A stretch of 64,000 bases of DNA from Paraspadella gotoi (lineage: Eukaryota; Chaetognatha), in assembly GCA_051294375.1 (NCBI GenBank), contig CM119268.1, positions 13,415,437-13,479,436 on the forward strand. The letters are read 5' to 3'. Shown one piece after another: positions 56,735-64,000 of the stretch. The position numbers and the translations under genes are program-made. The first letter of the stretch is position 1, and every line of letters starts with the position of its first letter. The notes under the pieces were generated by a model, which was given only the letters and a program-made list of their open reading frames with translations, did not search any database and had not been told where the DNA came from.

Positions 56735-57025
56735 CTAGCTCCGATCCTCGCCGCCACTTTTAATTAATAAGCTTCCCCGGGCGGCGACGTCCAATCGTTT
56801 GGTGATGAACACGGTATAGTCGGCTGGCGATTTGGTAGCTAGAATTGGCGACTGGCCTTTTTCTTGTTGGAAAGCTTGAGGAAAATTTGGAAAGCTTGGA
56901 AAGCTTGGTGAAAGATCGGTCGCAACAGTCACACGAACTGTTTGCACGAACGTGAAAAACCCCCCCTCGTTTCGCTGCGAAAACGAAAGGAAAAATTTCG
57001 GAAGTTCAAGAAACTTTACAACCAT
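56735..57025 (-). CDS. Uncharacterised 96-residue ORF
   Basis: From an ATG at 57025 the frame reads MVVKFLELPKFFLSFSQRNE, later FQQEKGQSPILATKSPADYT and RLDVAARGSLLIK, ending in TAG. It is not repeat-derived and codon use looks ordinary. No family recognised; it could be chance. Confidence 0.25.
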   Translation of the reverse strand: MVVKFLELPKFFLSFSQRNEGGFFTFVQTVRVTVATDLSPSFPSFPNFPQAFQQEKGQSPILATKSPADYTVFITKRLDVAARGSLLIKSGGEDRS

Positions 57026-57108
57026 AAAATTCCATCTCAGCCGGAAAAAAATGTGTGAAGGCTGAACTTGTGATGACGATGCGATTGGGTAACGAGTTTT
57101 TAAATTAG

Positions 57109-57206
57109 AGAGAGAGAGAGAGAGAGAGACGAGAGAAGAGAGAGAGAAGAGAGAGAGAGAGAGGAGAGAAGAGAGAGAGAGAGGAAGAGAGAGAGAGAGA
57201 GAGAGA
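57109..57206 (+). repeat. (GA)n, interrupted
   Basis: Alternating GA blocks and GAAGAG units. Confidence 0.93.
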
Positions 57207-57868
57207 CTCCGGAACGATAAAGGGAGAAAGAGACTGTTTTTGTTTGTTTTGCCAAGTCAAAGTTTCACTCTGCAATTTTCCGTGGGGAGAAACTCCAATC
57301 CCGTCGCCAGATTAAAACACGAGAAGTGAATATTTTTTTATTTCTTTTCCTTTTCTTTTTTTTTTTTTGAAATTTGGATGTGTAGTACTGGTTTTTCAAT
57401 TTTAATTCCAGCCACGTAATGCTGAAGTGAAAGGGTAAAACTAAATGTGAGAACTACGTACCTCTCACTCGGGAAGCCTTTTTTCCGGGTCGAGCTGCAT
57501 CGTGCGCGAGTGATTAACCAGAGGTTTCAGTTGGAAAGGGTTGAAAATGGGAATTCTCTGTGAGGTCCTTCGACGTCGACGCGCGGGGGAAACGGGTTAA
57601 ACGCTCAAGCGAAATTCAACCGAGGAAAAAAAAAGTTGTGAATTGAGTCGGAAACGCGTTTCGGGTGCCATCGTCTTGGAATCGTCTGGAATTGGCGGGC
57701 CGGAAAAGCCGGTGACGCCTTGTGACACGATTGCTTGTCACGTTTCGATCCCGAGGCCCTTTTTGAAAGGGAGACAGAGAGGGATAAGACAGAGAAATAG
57801 AGACAGAGACGAGAGAAAGAAATCGAGAGAACCGTCCTAGCGACAGCAGACAGCTTCGTCAAGAATAT

Positions 57869-57884
57869 GGGAGAGAGAGAGAGA

Positions 57885-57953
<69 letters not shown>
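57869..57953 (+). repeat. (GA)n tract
   Basis: About 60 bp of pure GA at its 3' end. Confidence 0.95.
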
Positions 57954-58705
57954 CAGGTGACGTAATAACGGCAAAAAAAAGGGAAATGATAGTGGATTAA
58001 TTCGACGAAAGACCTGAGCAGAGATATATAAAATAGGAAGAGAACACTAATCCTGACCTTTTATTCGTTTTGTCAGTTTGAGGTCTTTTCAAGATTCAAT
58101 TATAAAAAGAAGAGACGAAATTCGAAATAAACTAATGAAGAAGAAGAAGAAGAAGAAAAGAAGAGAAGAGAAGAAGAAGAAGAATTAGAAGAAGAGATTA
58201 TTCTGGATGAAATTGACGGATGATTAAAATAAAATTGGATCAAAATGTAGAAAAGCCTGAGGCGCGGCGGCGAAGAATGATCCTAAGGAAGTCGCCAGTG
58301 AAAGTTTAAAACGCATTATCCTGGAAAGCGTCGTTAACTTTTCATGTTTTAGTTCCACGCGGTGACAAATATGCTTAAAAAATTAAGAGTTCATATACTG
58401 GGGTAAAAAAATGTAACGAAAACCCGGTTTAGGAAGAACTTAGTGACAACCAATGACGAGATGAAATTATATCAAAGAGACCACGAAAGAATGATAGCGA
58501 AATTTTTTTTGCACAAGCCAATGGCGCTCGTGCGAGGTCAAAGAGGAGAAGCAGCAGGCGCCTCTCGAGCAAGCTCAGCCGCGGAAATAACAACTACGCA
58601 ACTACAACAAAACCAGACTACGTGACGCAGTGACCGAAGGTGCAAACGTCTGCGAGGCTTCCTTGCTCGTTGGGGACGTATTGCGGCATGAAAAACTATT
58701 CGGGG

Positions 58706-58707
58706 AG

Positions 58708-58770
<63 letters not shown>

Positions 58771-58775
58771 AGAGT

Positions 58776-58824
<49 letters not shown>
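58706..58824 (+). repeat. (GA)n cluster
   Basis: GA blocks separated by GGAGAG, then a pure 45-bp tract. Confidence 0.95.
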
Positions 58825-58827
<3 letters not shown>

Positions 58828-59236
58828 TGATGGGAATACTGATGAGCCGCGGTATCACCTTTGGAAGGAAAACCAAATGTCGCCTATGATGAAACTCAGT
58901 CGGAGAAAAAAAATAGTCGCGGAATATCTGATTGAGCTCGATCGTTCGCGTTGTTTGTCTTTTTGTCACACGGTATAGACTCGGTGACATTTTTCATTCG
59001 TTGGAGGAATTTTTAATCTACTGCATTAATTCATTTTTTTTAAAAACGAACGAACGACCGACGACGATAAATAGAAGACAATGAACGTCACGACCACGAA
59101 CACGACTTTCTGCTGTTTTCTAAACACCGACGTCGTTAATTTTTTTTTTTTCTCTCCTCTTGTTTAATTTTGCATCGTTTACTTGTTTATGTAAATGAGA
59201 ATAAAGAAATTTCCGGGCCCGGCGATGGAAGAGAAA

Positions 59237-59241
59237 AGAAG

Positions 59242-59281
<40 letters not shown>

Positions 59282-59289
59282 TGAGAGAG

Positions 59290-59325
<36 letters not shown>
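59237..59325 (+). repeat. (GA)n cluster
   Basis: Two GA tracts around ATGAGAGAGAGTAG; further tracts lie at 59447-59510 (GA), 59661-59680 (GA) and 59786-59825 (CT). Confidence 0.95.
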
Positions 59326-59329
<4 letters not shown>

Positions 59330-59441
59330 AAAAATTGCAGTTGCTTTCCAGTTTAAATTCTATCTTCGCTGCTTCGACGATGAGGAGGCGCGCAGCAGGA
59401 AGCGACGTTGTTATGGGCGAAAACATGGTGCTTGGAATCGT

Positions 59442-59504
<63 letters not shown>

Positions 59505-59794
59505 AGAGAAGGATGGAGAGATGGGAAAGAGAGAGCTAGTGAGGATGGAGAGATGGGAAAAAAAGGCAGGAAGGAGAGAAAGGTGGAAAGAATGATGTAG
59601 AATGAAATGATGGAGGGATGGTAAGTGGTTACGTCCGTTCACTGCGGGACACGGGGACGAGAGAGAGAGAGAGAGAGAAGAGATTGGTCGTAACGGGCCG
59701 AGGATAGAGAGAGAGAGAAAAACAGACACATTAGTCATTGCCAGGCTTCCACCTGAGACACAACTTCATAGAAATGGCCAAAAGTCTCTCTCTG

Positions 59795-59827
<33 letters not shown>

Positions 59828-60699
59828 TCACTGAGTATCGTAGTTTCGTGATGAATCCAAAATCGGTCAGCTAAATTTTACATGAAAGCTAATAGCCGTC
59901 TCAAAAGATTTTGAAAAGCGGAGCGAATCGCTTTTGTTTTGACTTTAAATTCAGATGCAGAGAGAGAGAGTAATAGAGAAAGCAGAGAAAGAAAAAAGAG
60001 AGAAATTGTGGCCGATAAAGACGGGAATGAAAATATTTCACTGGGGAATCGAACAACTATGAAAATAATCTTCCAAAAAAAATAAAAAAAATAAAATAAA
60101 ATAAAATTAAAACGCGGAATCAACGTCGGGTTTTTAAAACGGAGAAAATATATTCCGAGGACCGAGGCCACACAGATAATTTACATTTAAGCTTTTGTTT
60201 TCATTCGATTAAAATCTTAAGATTTTTTTTTTTTTGATGTTTTTACGAAGAAAAACAAAACTGCGGGCTGGAAACGCGTCACTTGAGACAAAGAACGATG
60301 GAGGAAGGAGGAAGAGAAGATGAGGAGGAGGAGAAAAAGGGAGGATGAGGAGGAAGAGGAGGAATCGGGAGAGGGCGAGGGGGGAGGGAGGGGAGGTGAG
60401 GGATGGAAAAAAAATGTATTTTTAGAGCGAAGAACGTCGACGAAAATGAGGAAAGTAGTTTTTGTAATTGAAACGACATTGGAGTAGGAGGAGGAGGAGA
60501 GGAGAGGAGAGAAGACTTGGGCGACAGTGATAGAGAAGCGGTTGGAGGTCCGTCGATGGATTTATACCAAGTGTGACGCCGTCAGACGACGACGAAGATG
60601 ACGACGACGACGACGAAGACGACGACGAACACGGAAAAAGGTCGTGGCGATGTTTGTGGTTGTCGACTTGTTTTCGTTTTGATTGTATTATCTAACATT

Positions 60700-60766
60700 A
60701 GTATTATTATTATTAATTAATTTATTATTATTTTATTATTATTATTTATTATTATTATTATTATTA

Positions 60767-60825
<59 letters not shown>

Positions 60826-60853
60826 TATTATTATTATATTATTATTATTATTT
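60700..60853 (+). repeat. (ATT)n microsatellite, copy A flank
   Basis: ATT/TTA trinucleotides run for about 150 bp with occasional AATTAATT interruptions, directly before copy A of the duplicated block. Confidence 0.95.
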
Positions 60854-60952
60854 TAATAAGTAAATAATTTAAAAAACAAGCAAAAGGTGACGAAGAAGAT
60901 GACGAGTGCGAAGAATTTTGTGGAAACTCGCAACTCGCATGAGTCAAAAGAG

Positions 60953-60965
60953 GAGAGAGAGAGAA

Positions 60966-61041
<76 letters not shown>
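60953..61041 (+). repeat. (GA)n in duplicated block copy A
   Basis: Counterpart of 62677-62768 in copy C, with different interruption spacing. Confidence 0.95.
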
Positions 61042-61042
<1 letters not shown>

Positions 61043-61669
61043 CACCAAAAGAGGCGCTAATCAGAAGTCAAAATCCGATTGTTCTAAGTCGCCAGTCTTT
61101 CCTTTATTTCCGCTCTTGACCGAGGACGACGCCGACGACGACGACGACGACGACACGACGACGACGAACGAAGAAGATACGTCATCGACCACGACGACCA
61201 CCATGATGACGACGACGACACGACGACGACAAGGTCGTGAGGACACATTTCGAAAAGGATTAAAGGGGGATAATTTTGATGACATTTTTTTTCGATTCGA
61301 AGTTGATTGCGGTTTTCCTTTAGATTCATGAAGTCATCGCTGTGTAGTAGGAATCGAAAGCAAAGAAAGCCATCTGAAAAAAAGAATGAGCTAAAAAAAA
61401 AATAAATAAATAAAAAATAAAATGGAAATGTCATGAAATGAAAGTGAAAGGAAAAACCCGTCAAACTAGGCAAACAAAAACAAAAAAAAAAGTCGGGAAG
61501 GAATAGAAGGAAAACCAAAACAAAGCCGTCGGGAATAGAAGGATCGTGACGAATGAAAAACCGAGGAAAAATAATCATGATTTTTCGATCATCCAAATGT
61601 TGTTTTTTTTTTCCTCCATATCTACATAATATTATGATCATTGTCGCGGTGATGGTATTTTTTTTTCAG

Positions 61670-62016
61670 TTTTTCGAGGCGGCAGCCAAGAAAACAGCAT
61701 TGGAAATCGCCGTTTTAATTTCTCGCTGATTCGCACCGAAGTTTTCAAAAGAGCCCCCCCTCTTCCTTTAAACACAGAACGAACAGTTAGGCCCCGCAAG
61801 GTCTTTAAAACTAACACCCGCGGTTCGGGCGGCGGCACCGGAGATCCCTGGCGCCCGACGGCGAGTGGCAACCCCCGACGGCCCCCCGAAGAACCCGGAA
61901 GATATCTCCCACTAAAAACGGAAGGAGACAAAACGTCCCCGAAGATGGGGCCGTCCCTGGGGGCTCCCGAGCCCGGAAGGGTTAAGGAATTTATTATTTT
62001 AGGCGAAGAGTGTCAG
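61670..62016 (+). CDS. Candidate exon, Pro/Gly/Arg-rich, in duplicated block
   Basis: After TTTTTTTTCAG a frame is open for about 115 codons: FRGGSQENSIGNRRFNFSLI, then LPLNTERTVRPRKVFKTN, GSGGGTGDPWRP, and near the end PSLGAPEPGRVKEF. It runs into the GA tract at 62017. The same DNA recurs at 63396-63750 and, inverted, in part at 62083-62485, but there indels break this frame. No family recognised. Confidence 0.35.
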
Positions 62017-62073
<57 letters not shown>

Positions 62074-62082
62074 AAGAGAGGC
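62017..62082 (+). repeat. (GA)n at the 62-kb fold-back point
   Basis: Direct sequence ends at its left edge and inverted sequence begins at its right edge. Confidence 0.95.
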
Positions 62083-62483
62083 CGTCGGGGCCGCCAGGGA
62101 TCTCCGGTGCCGCCGCCCGAACCGCGGGTGTTAGTTTTAAAGACCTTGCGGGGCCTAACTGTTCGTTCTGTTGTTAAAGGAAGAGGGGGGAGGCTCTTTT
62201 GAAACTGTTCGGTGCTGAATCAGCGAGAAATTAAAACGGCGATTTTCCGAATGCTGTTTTTCTTGGCCGCCGCCTCGAAAAACTGAAAAAAATTCCATCA
62301 CCGCGACAATGATCATAATATTATGTAGATATGGAGGAAAAAAAAAACAACATTTGGATGATCGAAAAATCATGATTAGTTTTTTCATCGGTTTTTCATT
62401 CGTCACGATCCTGTCTATTCGCGAGGCTTTGTTTTTGTTTTTCCTTCTATTCCTTCCCGAGTTTGTTTTTTTTGTTTTGTTTG

Positions 62484-62485
<2 letters not shown>
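62083..62485 (-). repeat. Inverted partial copy of the block
   Basis: From GCCGTCGGGGCCGCCAGGGA the sequence is the reverse complement of 61863 back to about 61470, then jumps into the (ATT)n array of copy C. It begins immediately after the GA tract that ends copy A, giving a second, smaller fold-back. Confidence 0.88.
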
Positions 62486-62519
<34 letters not shown>

Positions 62520-62577
62520 TATTATTATTATTATTAATTATTATTATTATTATTATTATTATTATTTATTATTATTT
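62486..62577 (+). repeat. (ATT)n microsatellite, copy C flank
   Basis: About 92 bp of ATT repeats, the counterpart of 60700-60853 but shorter; the inverted copy jumps into it. Confidence 0.95.
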
Positions 62578-62688
62578 TAATAAGTAAATAATTTTTAAAA
62601 AACAAGCAAAAGGTGAGAAGAAGATGACGAGTGCTGAAGAATTTTGTGGAAACTCGCAACTCGCATGAGTCAAAAGAGCGAGAGAGAG

Positions 62689-62768
<80 letters not shown>

Positions 62769-63748
62769 CACCAAAAGAGGCGCTAATCAGAAGTCAAAAT
62801 CCGATTGTTCTAAAGTCGCCAGTCTTTCCTTTATTTCCGCTCTTGACCGAGGACGACGCCGACGACGACGACGACGACGACACGACGACGACGAACGAAG
62901 AAGAATCACGACCACGACGACCACCATGATGACGACGACGAACGACGACGACAAGGTCGTGAGGACACATTTCGAAAAAGGATTAAAGGGGGATAATTTT
63001 GATGACATTTTTTTGTCGATTCGAAGTTGATTGCGGTTTTCCTTTAGATTCATGAGTCATCGCTGTGTAGTAGGAATCGAAAGGCAAAGAAAGCCATCTG
63101 AAAAAAAGAATGAGCTAAAAAAAAATAAATAAAATAAATAAATAAAATGGAAATGTCTGAAATGAAAAGTGAAAGGAAAAACCCGTCAAACTAGGCAAAA
63201 CAAAAACAAAAAAAAAATCGGGAAGGAATAGAAGGAAAACCAAAACAAAGCGTCGGGAATAGAGAGGATCGTGACGAATGAAAAACCGAGGAAAAATAAT
63301 CATGATTTTTCGATCATCCAAATGTTGTTTTTTTTTTTTCCTCCATATCTACATAATATTATGATCATTGTCGCGGTGATGTATTTTTTTTCAGTTTTTC
63401 GCGAGGCGGCGCCAAGAAAACAAGCAATTCGGAAATTCGCCGTTTTAATTTCTCGCTGATTCGGCACCGAAAGTTTTAAAAGAGCCCCCCCTCTTCCTTT
63501 AAACACAGAAACGAACAGTTAGCCCCGCAAGGTCTTTAAAACTAACACCGCGGTTCGGGCGGCGGCACCGGAGATCCCTGGCGCCCCCGACGGCGAGTGG
63601 CAACCCCCCGACGGCCCCCCGAAGAACCCGGAAGATATCTCCCCACTAAAAACGGAAGGAGACAAAACGTCCCCGAAGATGGGGCCGTCCCTGGGGGCTC
63701 CCGAGCCCGGAAGGGTTAAGGAATTTATTATTTTAGGCGAAGAGTGTC

Positions 63749-63750
<2 letters not shown>
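62574..63750 (+). repeat. 1.18-kb duplicated block, copy C
   Basis: Direct repeat of 60850-62016, again starting with TTAATAAGTAAATAATTT after (ATT)n and ending with GAAGAGTGTCAG before a GA tract. Unlike copy A it continues through the GA tract into the inverted copy of 46949-47141. Confidence 0.9.

Positions 63751-63838
<88 letters not shown>
63751..63838 (+). repeat. (GA)n at the junction with inverted 46.9-kb sequence
   Basis: About 88 bp of GA with one GAGGAG break joins copy C to the inverted copy of 46949-47111. Confidence 0.95.
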
Positions 63839-63840
<2 letters not shown>

Positions 63841-64000
63841 CGTAAAATTGCGGCCTCAGCAAATTTGCAACAAAAAATCGGCGAATAACTAATTGTAATG
63901 GAGAATGAATGGCCACTATAAAACGAGTAAAACATGGCGTAGACCATTAAATCGTCAGGTATACACGACTATTAAATTAGCAAAATTAACACGTAATATT
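63839..64000. repeat. Inverted copy of 46949-47111, cut by the window end
   Basis: It begins CGTAAAATTGCGGCCTCAGC, directly after the GA tract, and runs to the last base as the reverse complement of the sequence left of the 47142 gap. The match has not ended at 64000. Confidence 0.92.

Larger units (their letters stand above)
54643..60699. other. Mostly purine microsatellite DNA
   Basis: Dominated by GA tracts (listed), an AGA array at 58138-58198 and GAGGAG-rich 60300-60400. A minus-strand segment at 58590-58690 reads FMPQYVPNEQGSLADVCTFG before a possible donor and could be a short exon, but it is too short to identify. Confidence 0.5.
60850..62016 (+). repeat. 1.17-kb duplicated block, copy A
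   Basis: The block starts at TAATAAGTAAATAATTT after an (ATT)n array and ends at GAAGAGTGTCAG before a GA tract. It matches 62574-63750 in direct orientation throughout, including the GA tract, the (GAC)n stretch and the candidate exon at 61670. Differences are mainly single-base indels. Confidence 0.9.

Noticed and set aside
58590-58690. Minus-strand kinase-like peptide around ADVCTFGHCVT
   Set aside because: About 25 residues with weak resemblance to SDVWSFG; too short and no neighbouring kinase exon.

Overview
The window is nuclear DNA of an animal, most likely an arthropod. It has GT-AG introns of about 110-650 bp, one clear heparan sulfate 2-O-sulfotransferase gene (HS2ST) whose C-terminus ends in the insect-like form YEKIRPK, a C2H2 zinc-finger gene, a eukaryotic tRNA-Gly(GCC), and decayed LINE sequence. 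Its most obvious character is an extreme load of simple repeats: some forty (CT)n/(GA)n tracts plus (GAC)n, (ATT)n and (TTTC)n. The species is not identifiable from the sequence alone.

Layout. 1-9.6 kb: microsatellites, two small tandem repeats, a possible tRNA-derived SINE, no confident gene. 9.69-12.43 kb (+): eight HS2ST exons, lacking only the 5' exon for the cytoplasmic tail and membrane anchor. 13.0-14.23 kb (-): a two-exon zinc-finger gene with five fingers, the last one frameshifted. 17.0-23.05 kb: two copies of a LINE 3' end flanking a family of short modules, each carrying its own (CT)n tract, and a 23-bp minisatellite. 25.9-27.2 kb: weak exon candidates. 29.28-29.48 kb: a GC-rich degenerate tandem repeat. 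33.81-44.53 kb: a 10.7-kb palindrome with 5.3-kb arms folded around a CT tract, each arm containing the same roughly 600-bp foldback element. 47.4-49.7 kb (+): exons of a receptor-tyrosine-kinase-like gene with repeated frame breaks and an antisense tRNA-Gly in an intron. 51-54.5 kb: several GC-rich orphan exon candidates. 60.7-64 kb: a 1.17-kb block present twice directly and partly once inverted, ending in an inverted copy of 46,949-47,141.

Quality matters for every reading. There are five N gaps of 10, 25, 25, 17 and 25 bases. The palindrome begins on the first base after a 25-N gap, and its arms differ almost only by one-base indels. The duplicated blocks near the right end show the same indel pattern, and every fold-back or junction lies in a CT/GA tract. 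I infer uncorrected long-read sequence and probable misassembly to the right of about 33.8 kb. Coding frames there are unreliable, whereas the HS2ST frame is intact over all eight exons. I found no defence system, no CRISPR array and no virus-like gene. The most unusual signals are the palindrome, the CT-carrying repeat family and the foldback element.
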